This document shows positions 24,373 through 39,801 of a DNA stretch of 64,000 nt, piece after piece. The DNA is from Osmia lignaria lignaria. Lineage: Eukaryota; Arthropoda; Insecta; Hymenoptera; Megachilidae. The position numbers and the translations under genes are program-made. Every line of letters starts with the position of its first letter. The stretch's first letter is position 1. The stretch covers positions 9,796,001 through 9,860,000 of the forward strand of contig NW_027478158.1 of the NCBI RefSeq assembly GCF_051020975.1, read 5' to 3'. Under the pieces are notes generated by a model. It saw only the letters and a program-made list of their open reading frames with translations. It was not told the DNA's origin and ran no database searches.

Positions 24373-27300
24373 TTGCAGATTTATCTCAAGGGAAGGGGCC
24401 TGACGGACATATTTCGAGATATTTCTTCTTGTTGTTCTTCTTCTGCACAGCTAAGCTGGAAGTGGCATTTGCGGCTCGCACTAGTGCAGAGTTATCTCAA
24501 AGAAAGTGGCCACGGTGTTTCTGTATCTCTATTATGTTGGTGCGGCTTCGGAACTTTTAAATATCTCGATATATCTCGAAAACTACGCTTCTGATCAAAA
24601 AATATCATAGAACATAAATTGTAGGAAACATAATTCTCTACAAAAAACGTCTCTTAACATTTTGCCATAGCTCGCTTCGTTTCCGAGATATTTGCAGATT
24701 CAGCTCAAAGTAACGGGCCTGACGGACATATTTCGAGATATTTCTTCTTCTTGTTGTTCTTCTTCTGCACAGCTAAGCTGGAAGTGGCATTTGCAGCTCG
24801 CAATAGTGCAGAGTTATCTCAAAGAAAGGGGCCACGGTGTTTCTGTATCTCTATTATGTTGGTGCGGCTTCGGAACTTTTAAATATCTTGATATATCTCG
24901 AGAACTACGCATCTGATCAAAAAATATCATAGAACATAAAAAGTAGGAAACTTAATTCTCTACAAATAAAGTCTCATAACATTTTGCCATAGCTCGCTTC
25001 GTTTCCGAGATATTTGCAGATTTATCTCAAGGGAAGGGGCCTGACGGACATATTTCGAGATATTTCTTCTTCTTGTTGTTCTTCTTCTGCACAGCTAAGC
25101 TGGAAGTGGCATTTGCAGCTCGCAATAGTGCAGAGTTATCTCAAAGAAAGGGGCCACGGTGTTTCTGTATATCTATTATGTTGGTGCGGCTTCGGAACTT
25201 TTAAATATCTTGATATATCTCGAGAACTACGCATCTGATCAAAAAATATCATAAAACGTAAAAAGTAGGAAACTTAATTCTCTACAAAAAAGGTCTCTTA
25301 ACATTTTGCCATAGCTCGCTTCGTTTCCGAGATATTTGCAGATTTATCTCAAGGGAAGGGGCCTGACGGACATATTTCGAGATATTTCTTCTTCTTGTTG
25401 TTCTTCTTCTGCACAGCTAAGCTGGAAGTGGCATTTGCAGCTCGCAATAGTGCAGAGTTATCTCAAAGAAAGGGGCCACGGTGTTTCTGTATCTCTATTA
25501 TGTTGGTGCGGCTTCGGAACTTTTAAATATCTCGATATATCTCGAAAACTACGCTTCTGATCAAAAAATATCATAGAACATAAATTGTAGGAAACATAAT
25601 TCTCTACAAAAAACGTCTCTTAACATTTTGCCATAGCTCGCTTCGTTTCCGAGATATTTGCAGATTTATCTCAAGGGAAGGGGCCTGACGGACATATTTC
25701 GAGATATTTCTTCTTCTTGTTGTTCTTCTTCTGCACAGCTAAGCTGGAAGTGGCATTTGCAGCTCGCAATAGTGCAGAGTTATCTCAAAGAAAGGGGCCA
25801 CGGTGTTTCTGTATCTCTATTATGTTGGTGCGGCTTCGGAACTTTTAAATATCTTGATATATCTCGAGAACTACGCATCTGATCAAAAAATATCATAGAA
25901 CATAAAAAGTAGGAAACTTAATTCTCTACAAAAAAGGTCTCTTAACATTTTGCCATAGCTCGCTTCGTTTCCGAGATATTTGCAGATTTATCTCAAGGGA
26001 AGGGGCCTGACGGACATATTTCGAGATATTTCTTCTTGTTGTTCTTCTTCTGCACAGCTAAGCTGGAAGTGGCATTTGCGGCTCGCACTAGTGCAGAGTT
26101 ATCTCAAAGAAAGGGGCCACGGTGTTTCTGTATATCTATTATGTTGGTGCGGCTTCGGAACTTTTAAATATCTTGATATATCTCGAGAACTACGCATCTG
26201 ATCAAAAAATATCATAAAACGTAAAAAGTAGGAAACTTAATTCTCTACAAAAAAGGTCTCTTAACATTTTGCCATAGCTCGCTTCGTTTCCGAGATATTT
26301 GCAGATTTATCTCAAGGGAAGGGGCCTGACGGACATATTTCGAGATATTTCTTCTTCTTGTTGTTCTTCTTCTGCACAGCTAAACTGGAAGTGGCATTTC
26401 CAGCTCGCAATAGTACAGAGTTATCTGAAAGAAAGGGGCCACGGTGTTTCTGTATCTCTATTATGTTGGTGCGGCTTCGGAACTTTTAAATATCTTGATA
26501 TATCTCGAGAACTACGCATCTGATCAAAAAATATCATAGAACATAAAAAGTAGGAAACTTAATTCTCTACAAAAAAGATCTCTTAACATTTTGCCATAGC
26601 TCGCTTCGTTTCCGAGATATTTGCAGATTTATCTCAAGGGAAGGGGCCTGACGGACATATTTCGAGATATTTCGTCTTCTTGTTGTTCTTCTTCTGCACA
26701 GCTAAACTGGAAGTGGCGTTTCCAGCTCGCAATAGTGCAGAGTTATCTCAAAGAAAGGGGCCACGGTGTTTCTGTATCTCTATTATGTTGGTGCGGCTTC
26801 GGAACTTTTAAATATCTTGATATATCTCGAGAACTACGCATCTGATCGAAAAATATCGTAGAACATAAAAAGTAGGAAACTTAATTCTCTACAAATAAAG
26901 TCTCATAACATTTTGCCATAGCTCGCTTCGTTTCCGAGATATTTGCAGATTTATCTCAAGGGAAGGGGCCTGACGGACATATTTCGAGATATTTCTTCTT
27001 CTTGTTGTTCTTCTTCTGCACAGCTAAGCTGGAAGTGGCATTTGCAGCTCGCAATAGTGCAGAGTTATCTCAAAGAAAGGGGCCACGGTGTTTCTGTATC
27101 TCTATTATGTTGGTGCGGCTTCGGAACTTTTAAATATCTTGATATATCTCGAGAACTACGCATCTGATCAAAAAATATCATAGAACATAAAAAGTAGGAA
27201 ACTTAATTCTCTACAAAAAAGGTCTCTGAACATTTTGCCATAGCTCGCTTCGTTTCCGAGATATTTGCAGATTTATCTCAAGGGAAGGGGCCTGACGGAC

Positions 27301-28227
27301 ATATTTCGAGATATTTCTTCTTGTTGTTCTTCTTCTGCACAGCTAAGCTGGAAGTGGCATTTGCGGCTCGCACTAGTGCAGAGTTATCTCAAAGAAAGGG
27401 GCCACGGTGTTTCTGTATCTCTATTATGTTGGTGCGGCTTCGGAACTTTTAAATATCTCGATATATCTCGAAAACTACGCTTCTGATCAAAAAATATCAT
27501 AGAACGTAAATTGTAGGAAACATAATTCTCTACAAAAAACGTCTCTTAACATTTTGCCATAGCTCGCTTCGTTTCCGAGATATTTGCAGATTCAGCTCAA
27601 AGTAACGGGCCTGACGGACATATTTCGAGATATTTCTTCTTCTTGTTGTTCTTCTTCTGCACAGCTAAGCTGGAAGTGGCATTTGCAGCTCGCAATAGTG
27701 CAGAGTTATCTCAAAGAAAGGGGCCACGGTGTTTCTGTATCTCTATTATGTTGGTGCGGCTTCGGAACTTTTAAATATCTTGATATATCTCGAGAACTAC
27801 GCATCTGATCAAAAAATATCGTAGAACATAAAAAGTAGGAAACTTAATTCTCTACAAATAAAGTCTCATAACATTTTGCCATACCTCGCTTCGTTTCCGA
27901 GATATTTGCAGATTTATCTCAAGGGAAGGGGCCTGACGGACATATTTCGAGATATTTCTTTTTCTTGTTGTTCTTCTTCTGCACAGCTAAGCTGGAAGTG
28001 GCATTTGCAGCTCGCAATAGTGCAGAGTTATCTCAAAGAAAGGGGCCACGGTGTTTCTGTATCTCTATTATGTTGGTGCGGCTTCGGAACTTTTAAATAT
28101 CTTGATATATCTCGAGAACTACGCATCTGATCAAAAAATATCATAGAACATAAAAAGTAGGAAACTTAATTCTCTACAAAAAAGCTCTCTTAACATTTTG
28201 CCATAGCTCGCTTCGTTTCCGAGATAT

Positions 28228-31200
28228 TTGCAGATATATCTCAAGGGAAGGGGCCTGACGGACATATTTCGAGATATTTTTTCTTCTTGTTGTTCTTCTT
28301 CTGCACAGCTAAGCTGGAAGTGGCATTTGCAGCTCGCAATCGTGCAGAGTTATCTCAAAGAAAGGGGCCACGGTGTTTCTGTATATCTATTATGTTGGTG
28401 CGGCTTCGGAACTTTTAAATATCTTGATATATCTCGAGAACTACGCATCTGATCAAAAAATATCATAGAACATAAAAAGTAGGAAACTTAATTCTCTACA
28501 AAAAAGGTCTCTTAACATTTTGCCATAGCTCGCTTCGTTTCCGAGATATTTGCAGATTTATCTCAAGGGAAGGGGCCTGACGGACATATTTCGAGATATT
28601 TCTTCTTCTTGTTGTTCTTCTTCTGCACAGCTAAGCTGGAAGTGGCATTTGCAGCTCGCAATAGTGCAGAGTTATCTCAAAGAAAGGTGCCACGGTGTTT
28701 CTGTATCTCTATTATGTTGGTGCGGCTTCGGAACTTTTAAATATCTTGATATATCTCGAGAACTACGCATCTGATCAAAAAATATCATAGAACATAAAAC
28801 GTAGGAAACTTAATTCTATACAAAAAAGGTCTCTTAACATTTTGCCATAGCTCGGTTCGTTTCCGAGATATTTGCAGATATATCTCAAGGGACGGGGCCT
28901 GACGGACATATTTCGAGATATTTCTTCTTCTTGTTGTTCTTCTTCTGCACAGCTAAGCTGGAAGTGGCATTTGCAGCTCGCAATAGTGCAGAGTTATCTC
29001 AAAGAAAGGGGCCACGGTGTTTCTGTATCTCTATTATGTTGGTGCGGCTTCGGAACTTTTAAATATCTTGATATATCTCGAGAACTACGCATCTGATCAA
29101 AAAATATCGTAGAACATAAAAAGTAGGAAACTTAATTCTCTACAAATAAAGTCTCATAACATTTTGCCATAGCTCGCTTCGTTTCCGAGATATTTGCAGA
29201 TTTATCTCAAGGGAAGGGGCCTGACGGACATATTTCGAGATACTTCTTTTTCTTGTTGTTCTTCTTCTGCACAGCTAAGCTGGAAGTGGCATTTGCAGCT
29301 CGCAATAGTGCAGAGTTATCTCAAAGAAAGGGGCCACGGTGTTGCTGTATCTCTATTATGTTGGTGCGGCTTCGGAACTTTTAAATATCTTGATATATCT
29401 CGAGAACTACGCATCTGATCAAAAAATATCATAGAACATAAAAAGTAGGAAACTTAATTCTCTACAAAAAAGCTCTCTTAACATTTTGCCATAGCTCGCT
29501 TCGTTTCCGAGATATTTGCAGATATATCTCAAGGGAAGGGGCCTGACGGACATATTTCGAGATATTTTTTCTTCTTGTTGTTCTTCTTCTGCACAGCTAA
29601 GCTGGAAGTGGCATTTGCAGCTCGCAATCGTGCAGAGTTATCTCAAAGAAAGGGGCCACGGTGTTTCTGTATATCTATTATGTTGGTGCGGCTTCGGAAC
29701 TTTTAAATATCTTGATATATCTCGAGAACTACGCATCTGATCAAAAAATATCATAGAACATAAAAAGTAGGAAACTTAATTCTCTACAAAAAAGGTCTCT
29801 TAACATTTTGCCATAGCTCGCTTCGTTTCCGAGATATTTGCAGATTTATCTCAAGGGAAGGGGCCTGACGGACATATTTCGAGATATTTCTTCTTCTTGT
29901 TGTTCTTCTTCTGCACAGCTAAGCTGGAAGTGGCATTTGCAGCTCGCAATAGTGCAGAGTTATCTCAAAGAAAGGTGCCACGGTGTTTCTGTATCTCTAT
30001 TATGTTGGTGCGGCTTCGGAACTTTTAAATATCTTGATATATCTCGAGAACTACGCATCTGATCAAAAAATATCATAGAACATAAAAAGTAGGAAACTTA
30101 ATTCTCTACAAAAAAGGTCTCTTAACATTTTGCCATAGCTCGCTTCGTTTCCGAGATATTTGCAGATTTATCTCAAGGGAAGGGGCCTGACGGACATATT
30201 TCGAGATATTTCTTCTTGTTGTTCTTCTTCTGCACAGCTAAGCTGGAAGTGGCATTTGCGGCTCGCACTAGTGCAGAGTTATCTCAAAGAAAGGGGCCAC
30301 GGTGTTTCTGTATCTCTATTATGTTGGTGCGGCTTCGGAACTTTTAAATATCTCGATATATCTCGAAAACTACGCTTCTGATCAAAAAATATCATAGAAC
30401 ATAAATTGTAGGAAACATAATTCTCTACAAAAAACGTCTCTTAACATTTTGCCATAGCTCGCTTCGTTTCCGAGATATTTGCAGATTTATCTCAAGGGAA
30501 GGGGCCTGACGGACATATTTCGAGATATTTCTTCTTCTTGTTGTTCTTCTTCTGCACAGCTAAGCTGGAAGTGGCATTTGCAGCTCGCAATAGTGCAGAG
30601 TTATCTCAAAGAAAGGGGCCACGGTGTTTCTGTATATCTATTATGTTGGTGCGGCTTCGGAACTTTTAAATATCTTGAAATATCTCGAGAACTACGCATC
30701 TGATCAAAAAATATCATAGAACATAAAAAGTAGGAAACTTAATTCTCTACAAATAAAGTCTCATAACATTTTGCCATAGCTCGCTTCGTTTCCGAGATAT
30801 TTGCAGATTTATCTCAAGGGAAGGGGCCTGACGGACATATTTCGAGATATTTCTTCTTCTTGTTGTTCTTCTTCTGCACAGCTAAGCTGGAAGTGGCATT
30901 TGCAGCTCGCAATAGTGCAGAGTTATCTCAAAGAAAGGGGCCACGGTGTTTCTGTATATCTATTATGTTGGTGCGGCTTCGGAACTTTTAAATATCTTGA
31001 TATATCTCGAGAACTACGCATCTGATCAAAAAATATCATAGAACATAAAAAGTAGGAAACTTAATTCTCTACAAAAAAGGTCTCTTAACATTTTGCCATA
31101 GCTCGCTTCGTTTCCGAGATATTTGCAGATTTATCTCAAGGGAAGGGGCCTGACGGACATATTTCGAGATATTTCTTCTTGTTGTTCTTCTTCTGCACAG

Positions 31201-34014
31201 CTAAGCTGGAAGTGGCATTTGCGGCTCGCACTAGTGCAGAGTTATCTCAAAGAAAGGGGCCACGGTGTTTCTGTATCTCTATTATGTTGGTGCGGCTTCG
31301 GAACTTTTAAATATCTCGATATATCTCGAAAACTACGCTTCTGATCAAAAAATATCATAGAACATAAATTGTAGGAAACATAATTCTCTACAAAAAACGT
31401 CTCTTAACATTTTGCCATAGCTCGCTTCGTTTCCGAGATATTTGCAGATTTATCTCAAGGGAAGGGGCCTGACGGACATATTTCGAGATATTTCTTCTTC
31501 TTGTTGTTCTTCTTCTGTACAGCTAAGCTGGAAGTGGCATTTGCAGCTCGCAATAGTGCAGAGTTATCTCAAAGAAAGGGGCCACGGTGTTTCTGTATCT
31601 CTATTATGTTGGTGCGGCTTCGGAACTTTTAAATATCTTGATATATCTCGAGAACTACGCATCTGATCAAAAAATATCATAGAACATAAAAAGTAGGAAA
31701 CTTAATTCTCTACAAAAAAGCTCTCTTAACATTTTGCCATAGCTCGCTTCGTTTCCGAGATATTTGCAGATATATCTCAAGGGAAGGGGCCTGACGGACA
31801 TATTTCGAGATATTTTTTCTTCTTGTTGTTCTTCTTCTGCACAGCTAAGCTGGAAGTGGCATTTGCAGCTCGCAATCGTGCAGAGTTATCTCAAAGAAAG
31901 GGGCCACGGTGTTTCTGTATATCTATTATGTTGGTGCGGCTTCGGAACTTTTAAATATCTTGATATATCTCGAGAACTACGCATCTGATCAAAAAATATC
32001 ATAGAACATAAAAAGTAGGAAACTTAATTCTCTACAAAAAAGGCCTCTTAACATTTTGCCATAGCTCGCTTCGTTTCCGAGATATTTGCAGATTTATCTC
32101 AAGGGAAGGGGCCTGACGGACATATTTCGAGATATTTCTTCTTCTTGTTGTTCTTCTTCTGCACAGCTAAGCTGGAAGTGGCATTTGCAGCTCGCAATAG
32201 TGCAGAGTTATCTCAAAGAAAGGTGCCACGGTGTTTCTGTATCTCTATTATGTTGGTGCGGCTTCGGAACTTTTAAATATCTTGATATATCTCGAGAACT
32301 ACGCATCTGATCAAAAAATATCATAGAACATAAAACGTAGGAAACTTAATTCTATACAAAAAAGGTCTCTTAACATTTTGCCATAGCTCGGTTCGTTTCC
32401 GAGATATTTGCAGATATATCTCAAGGGACGGGGCCTGACGGACATATTTCGAGATATTTCTTCTTCTTGTTGTTCTTCTTCTGCACAGCTAAGCTGGAAG
32501 TGGCATTTGCAGCTCGCAATAGTGCAGAGTTATCTCAAAGAAAGGGGCCACGGTGTTTCTGTATCTCTATTATGTTGGTGCGGCTTCGGAACTTTTAAAT
32601 ATCTTGATATATCTCGAGAACTACGCATCTGATCAAAAAATATCGTAGAACATAAAAAGTAGGAAACTTAATTCTCTACAAATAAAGTCTCATAACATTT
32701 TGCCATAGCTCGCTTCGTTTCCGAGATATTTGCAGATTTATCTCAAGGGAAGGGGCCTGACGGACATATTTCGAGATACTTCTTTTTCTTGTTGTTCTTC
32801 TTCTGCACAGCTAAGCTGGAAGTGGCATTTGCAGCTCGCAATAGTGCAGAGTTATCTCAAAGAAAGGGGCCACGGTGTGGCTGTATCTCTATTATGTTGG
32901 TGCGGCTTCGGAACTTTTAAATATCTTGATATATCTCGAGAACTACGCATCTGATCAAAAAATATCATAGAACATAAAAAGTAGGAAACTTAATTCTCTA
33001 CAAAAAAGCTCTCTTAACATTTTGCCATAGCTCGCTTCGTTTCCGAGATATTTGCAGATATATCTCAAGGGAAGGGGCCTGACGGACATATTTCGAGATA
33101 TTTTTTCTTCTTGTTGTTCTTCTTCTGCACAGCTAAGCTGGAAGTGGCATTTGCAGCTCGCAATCGTGCAGAGTTATCTCAAAGAAAGGGGCCACGGTGT
33201 TTCTGTATATCTATTATGTTGGTGCGGCTTCGGAACTTTTAAATATCTTGATATATCTCGAGAACTACGCATCTGATCAAAAAATATCATAGAACATAAA
33301 AAGTAGGAAACTTAATTCTCTACAAAAAAGGTCTCTTAACATTTTGCCATAGCTCGCTTCGTTTCCGAGATATTTGCAGATTTATCTCAAGGGAAGGGGC
33401 CTGACGGACATATTTCGAGATATTTCTTCTTCTTGTTGTTCTTCTTCTGCACAGCTAAGCTGGAAGTGGCATTTGCAGCTCGCAATAGTGCAGAGTTATC
33501 TCAAAGAAAGGTGCCACGGTGTTTCTGTATCTCTATTATGTTGGTGCGGCTTCGGAACTTTTAAATATCTTGATATATCTCGAGAACTACGCATCTGATC
33601 AAAAAATATCATAGAACATAAAAAGTAGGAAACTTAATTCTCTACAAAAAAGGTCTCTTAACATTTTGCCATAGCTCGCTTCGTTTCCGAGATATTTGCA
33701 GATTTATCTCAAGGGAAGGGGCCTGACGGACATATTTCGAGATATTTCTTCTTGTTGTTCTTCTTCTGCACAGCTAAGCTGGAAGTGGCATTTGCGGCTC
33801 GCACTAGTGCAGAGTTATCTCAAAGAAAGGGGCCACGGTGTTTCTGTATCTCTATTATGTTGGTGCGGCTTCGGAACTTTTAAATATCTCGATATATCTC
33901 GAAAACTACGCTTCTGATCAAAAAATATCATAGAACATAAATTGTAGGAAACATAATTCTCTACAAAAAACGTCTCTTAACATTTTGCCATAGCTCGCTT
34001 CGTTTCCGAGATAT
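28228..34014. repeat. Segment B copy of the 11-monomer repeat
   Basis: This is the counterpart of 3482-9268 at offset +24,746. It keeps the internal GTGTTGCTG (29194 monomer) versus GTGTGGCTG (32730 monomer) difference, so the 11-monomer repeat was already present and had diverged before the large duplication. A private change is AGGCCTCTTA at 32044, where segment A has T at 7298. Confidence 0.85.
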
Positions 34015-37000
34015 TTGCAGATTTATCTCAAGGGAAGGGGCCTGACGGACATATTTCGAGATATTTCTTCTTCTTGTTGTTCTTCTTCTGCACAGCTAAG
34101 CTGGAAGTGGCATTTGCAGCTCGCAATAGTGCAGAGTTATCTCAAAGAAAGGGGCCACGGTGTTTCTGTATCTCTATTATGTTGGTGCGGCTTCGGAACT
34201 TTTAAATATCTTGATATATCTCGAGAACTACGCATCTGATCAAAAAATATCATAGAACATAAAAAGTAGGAAACTTAATTCTCTACAAAAAAGCTCTCTT
34301 AACATTTTGCCATAGCTCGCTTCGTTTCCGAGATATTTGCAGATATATCTCAAGGGAAGGGGCCTGACGGACATATTTCGAGATATTTTTTCTTCTTGTT
34401 GTTCTTCTTCTGCACAGCTAAGCTGGAAGTGGCATTTGCAGCTCGCAATCGTGCAGAGTTATCTCAAAGAAAGGGGCCACGGTGTTTCTGTATATCTATT
34501 ATGTTGGTGCGGCTTCGGAACTTTTAAATATCTTGATATATCTCGAGAACTACGCATCTGATCAAAAAATATCATAAAACGTAAAAAGTAGGAAACTTAA
34601 TTCTCTACAAAAAAGGTCTCTTAACATTTTGCCATAGCTCGCTTCGTTTCCGAGATATTTGCAGATTTATCTCAAGGGTAGGGGCCTGACGGACATATTT
34701 CGAGATATTTCTTCTTCTTGTTGTTCTTCTTCTGCACAGCTAAGCTGGAAGTGGCATTTGCAGCTCGCAATAGTGCCGAGTTATCTCAAAGAAAGGGGCC
34801 ACGGTGTTTCTGTATCTCTATTATGTTGGTGCGGCTTCGGAACTTTTAAATATCTTGATATATCTCGAGAACTACGCATCTGATCAAAAAATATCATAGA
34901 ACATAAAAAGTAGGAAACTTAATTCTCTACAAAAAAGGTCTCTTAACATTTTGCCATAGCTCGCTTCGTTTCCGAGATATTTGCAGATTTATCTCAAGGG
35001 AAGGGGCCTGACGGACATATTTCGAGATATTTCTTCTTGTTGTTCTTCTTCTGCACAGCTAAGCTGGAAGTGGCATTTGCGGCTCGCACTAGTGCAGAGT
35101 TATCTCAAAGAAAGGGGCCACGGTGTTTCTGTATCTCTATTATGTTGGTGCGGCTTCGGAACTTTTAAATATCTCGATATATCTCGAAAACTACGCTTCT
35201 GATCCAAAAATATCATAGAACATAAATTGTAGGAAACATAATTCTCTACAAAAAACGTCTCTTAACATTTTGCCATAGCTCGCTTCGTTTCCGAGATATT
35301 TGCAGATTCAGCTCAAAGTAACGGGCCTGACGGACATATTTCGAGATATTTCTTCTTCTTGTTGTTCTTCTTCTGCACAGCTAAGCTGGAAGTGGCATTT
35401 GCAGCTCGCAATAGTGCAGAGTTATCTCAAAGAAAGGGGCCACGGTGTTTCTGTATCTCTATTATGTTGGTGCGGCTTCGGAACTTTTAAATATCTTGAT
35501 ATATCTCGAGAACTACGCATCTGATCAAAAAATATCATAGAACATAAAAAGTAGGAAACTTAATTCTCTACGAAAAAGGTCTCTTAACATTTTGCCATAG
35601 CTCGCTTCGTTTCCGAGATATTTGCAGATATCTCGCAAGGGAAGGGGCCTGACGGACATATTTCGAGATATTTCTTCTTCTTGTTGTTCTTCTTCTGCAC
35701 AGCTAAGCTGGAAGTGGCATTTGCAGCTCGCAATAGTGCAGAGTTATCTCAAAGAAAGGGGCCACGGTGTTTCTGTATCTCTATTATGTTGGTGCGGCTT
35801 CGGAACTTTTAAATATCTTGATATATCTCGAGAACTACGCATCTGATCAAAAAATATCATAGAACATAAAACGTAGGAAACTTAATTCTCTACAAAAAAG
35901 GTCTCTTAACATTTTGCCATAGCTCGGTTCGTTTCCGAGATATTTGCAGATATATCTCAAGGGACGGGGCCTGACGGACATATTTCGAGATATTTCTTCT
36001 TCTTGTTGTTCTTCTTCTGCACAGCTAAGCTGGAAGTGGCATTTGCAGCTCGCAATAGTGCAGAGTTATCTCAAAGAAAGGGGCCACGGTGTTTCTGTAT
36101 CTCTATTATGTTGGTGCGGCTTCGGAACTTTTAAATATCTCGATATATCTCGAAAACTACGCTTCTGATCAAAAAATATCATAGAACATAAATTGTAGGA
36201 AACATAATTCTCTACAAAAAAGGTCTCTTAACATTTTGCCATAGCTCGCTTCGTTTCCGAGATATTTGCAGATTTATCTCAAGGGAAGGGGCCTGACGGC
36301 CATATTTCGAGATATTTCTTCATCTTGTTGTTCTTCTTCTGCACAGCTAAGCTGGAAGTGGCATTTGCAACTCGCAATAGTGCAGAGTTATCTCAAAGAA
36401 AGGGGCCACGGTGTTTCTGTATCTCTATTATGTTGGTGCGGCTTCGGAACTTTTAAATATCTTGATATATCTCGAGAACTACGCATCTGATCAAAAAATA
36501 TCGTAGAACATAAAAAGTAGGAAACTTAATTCTCTACAAATAAAGTCTCATAACATTTTGCCATAGCTCGCTTCGTTTCCGAGATATTTGCAGATTTATC
36601 TCAAGGGAAGGGGCCTGACGGACATATTTCGAGATATTTCTTCTTCTTGTTGTTCTTCTTCTGCACAGCTAAGCTGGAAGTGGCATTTGCAGCTCGCAAT
36701 AGTGCAGAGTTATCTCAAAGAAAGGGGCCACGGTGTTTCTGTATCTCTATTATGTTGGTGCGGCTTCGGAACTTTTAAATATCTTGATATATCTCGAGAA
36801 CTACGCATCTGATCAAAAAATATCATAGAACATAAAAAGTAGGAAACTTAATTCTCTACAAAAAAGCTCTCTTAACATTTTGCCATAGCTCGCTTCGTTT
36901 CCGAGATATTTGCAGATATATCTCAAGGGAAGGGGCCTGACGGACATATTTCGAGATATTTCTTCTTCTTGTTGTTGTTCTTCTGCACAGCTAAACTGGA

Positions 37001-37553
37001 AGTGGCATTTCCAGCTCGCAATAGTACAGAGTTATCTGAAAGAAAGGGGCCACGGTGTTTCTGTATCTCTATTATGTTGGTGCGGCTTCGGAACTTTTAA
37101 ATATCTTGATATATCTCGAGAACTACGCATCTGATCAAAAAATATCATAGAACATAAAAAGTAGGAAACTTAATTCTCTACAAAAAAGATCTCTTAACAT
37201 TTTGCCATAGCTCGCTTCGTTTCCGAGATATTTGCAGATTTATCTCAAGGGAAGGGGCCTGACGGACATATTTCGAGATATTTCGTCTTCTTGTTGTTCT
37301 TCTTCTGCACAGCTAAACTGGAAGTGGCGTTGCCAGCTCGCAATAGTGCAGAGTTATCTCAAAGAAAGGGGCCACGGTGTTTCTGTATCTCTATTATGTT
37401 GGTGCGGCTTCGGAACTTTTAAATATCTTGATATATCTCGAGAACTACGCATCTGATCGAAAAATATCGTAGAGCATAAAAAGTAGGAAACTTAATTCTC
37501 TACAAATAAAGTCTCATAACATTTTGCCATAGCTCGCTTCGTTTCCGAGATAT

Positions 37554-39801
37554 TTGCAGATTTATCTCAAGGGAAGGGGCCTGACGGACATATTTCGAGA
37601 TATTTCTTCTTCTTGTTGTTCTTCTTCTGCACAGCTAAGCTGGAAGTGGCATTTGCAGCTCGCAATAGTGCAGAGTTATCTGAAAGAAAGGGGCCACGGT
37701 GTTTCTGTATCTCTATTATGTTGGTGCGGCTTCGGAACTTTTAAATATCTTGATATATCGCGAGAACTACGCATCTGATCAAAAAATATCATAGAACATA
37801 AAAAGTAGGAAACTTAATTCTCTACAAAAAAGGTCTCTGAACATTTTGCCATAGCTCGCTTCGTTTCCGAGATATTTGCAGATTTATCTCAAGGGAAGGG
37901 GCCTGACGGACATATTTCGAGATATTTCTTCTTGTTGTTCTTCTTCTGCACAGCTAAGCTGGAAGTGGCATTTGCGGCTCGCACTAGTGCAGAGTTATCT
38001 CAAAGAAAGGGGCCACGGTGTTTCTGTATCTCTATTATGTTGGTGCGGCTTCGGAACTTTTAAATATCTCGATATATCTCGAAAACTACGCTTCTGATCA
38101 AAAAATATCATAGAACATAAATTGTAGGAAACATAATTCTCTACAAAAAACGTCTCTTAACATTTTGCCATAGCTCGCTTCGTTTCCGAGATATTTGCAG
38201 ATTCAGCTCAAAGTAACGGGCCTGACGGACATATTTCGAGATATTTCTTCTTCTTGTTGTTCTTCTTCTGCACAGCTAAGCTGGAAGTGGCATTTGCAGC
38301 TCGCAATAGTGCAGAGTTATCTCAAAGAAAGGGGCCACGGTGTTTCTGTATCTCTATTATGTTGGTGCGGCTTCGGAACTTTTAAATATCTTGATATATC
38401 TCGAGAACTACGCATCTGATCAAAAAATATCATAGAACATAAAAAGTAGGAAACTTAATTCTCTACAAGAAAGCTCTCTTAACATTTTGCCATAGCTCGC
38501 TTCGTTTCCGAGATATTTGCAGATATATCTCAAGGGAAGGGGCCTGACGGACATATTTCGAGATATTTTTTCTTCTTGTTGTTCTTCTTCTGCACAGCTA
38601 AGCTGGAAGTGGCATTTGCAGCTCGCAATCGTGCAGAGTTATCTCAAAGAAAGGGGCCACGGTGTTTCTGTATATCTATTATGTTGGTGCGGCTTCGGAA
38701 CTTTTAAATATCTTGATATATCTCGAGAACTACGCATCTGATCAAAAAATATCATAAAACGTAAAAAGTAGGAAACTTAATTCTCTACAAAAAAGGTCTC
38801 TTAACATTTTGCCATAGCTCGCTTCGTTTCCGAGATATTTGCAGATTTATCTCAAGGGTAGGGGCCTGACGGACATATTTCGAGATATTTCTTCTTCTTG
38901 TTGTTCTTCTTCTGCACAGCTAAGCTGGAAGTGGCATTTGCAGCTCGCAATAGTGCCGAGTTATCTCAAAGAAAGGGGCCACGGTGTTTCTGTATCTCTA
39001 TTATGTTGGTGCGGCTTCGGAACTTTTAAATATCTTGATATATCTCGAGAACTACGCATCTGATCAAAAAATATCATAAAACATAAAAAGTAGGAAACTT
39101 AATTCTCTACAAAAAAGGTCTCTTAACATTTTGCCATAGCTCGCTTCGTTTCCGAGATATTTGCAGATTTATCTCAAGGGAAGGGGCCTGACGGACATAT
39201 TTCGAGATATTTCTTCTTGTTGTTCTTCTTCTGCACAGCTAAGCTGGAAGTGGCATTTGCGGCTCGCACTAGTGCAGAGTTATCTCAAAGAAAGGGGCCA
39301 CGGTGTTTCTGTATCTCTATTATGTTGGTGCGGCTTCGGAACTTTTAAATATCTCGATATATCTCGAAAACTACGCTTCTGATCCAAAAATATCATAGAA
39401 CATAAATTGTAGGAAACATAATTCTCTACAAAAAACGTCTCTTAACATTTTGCCATAGCTCGCTTCGTTTCCGAGATATTTGCAGATTCAGCTCAAAGTA
39501 ACGGGCCTGACGGACATATTTCGAGATATTTCTTCTTCTTGTTGTTCTTCTTCTGCACAGCTAAGCTGGAAGTGGCATTTGCAGCTCGCAATAGTGCAGA
39601 GTTATCTCAAAGAAAGGGGCCACGGTGTTTCTGTATCTCTATTATGTTGGTGCGGCTTCGGAACTTTTAAATATCTTGATATATCTCGAGAACTACGCAT
39701 CTGATCGAAAAATATCGTAGAACATAAAAAGTAGGAAACTTAATTCTCTACAAATAAAGTCTCATAACATTTTGCCATAGCTCGCTTCGTTTCCGAGATA
39801 T
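37554..39801. repeat. Seven-monomer (2,248 bp) unit, first copy in segment B
   Basis: This is the source-like copy of the local duplication inside segment B. It corresponds to 12808-15055 in segment A. It begins with a CTGAAAGAAAGG / ATATCGCGAGAAC monomer and contains two 319 bp plus TTCAGCTC pairs. Confidence 0.8.

Larger units (their letters stand above)
869..25614. repeat. Segment A of a ~25 kb direct segmental duplication
   Basis: From 869 onward the array matches itself at +24,746, and from about 14093 to the end of the segment at +26,994. Rare variants shared with segment B include GAACGTAAATTG near 2759, ATACCTCGC near 3135, ACAAGAAAGC near 13720, CTCTAGAAAAAAGG near 15325, TATGTTAGTG near 15545, the 15 bp deletion at 16022, AAGTGGGAAAC near 18186, AAATGTCTTG near 18768, TATCCCTATT near 20665 and AGCTCGGAATAG near 22225. 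Upstream of 869 the match breaks (868 is G, 25614 is C) and the monomer types no longer agree. The left breakpoint lies in the linker region, in register. Confidence 0.93.
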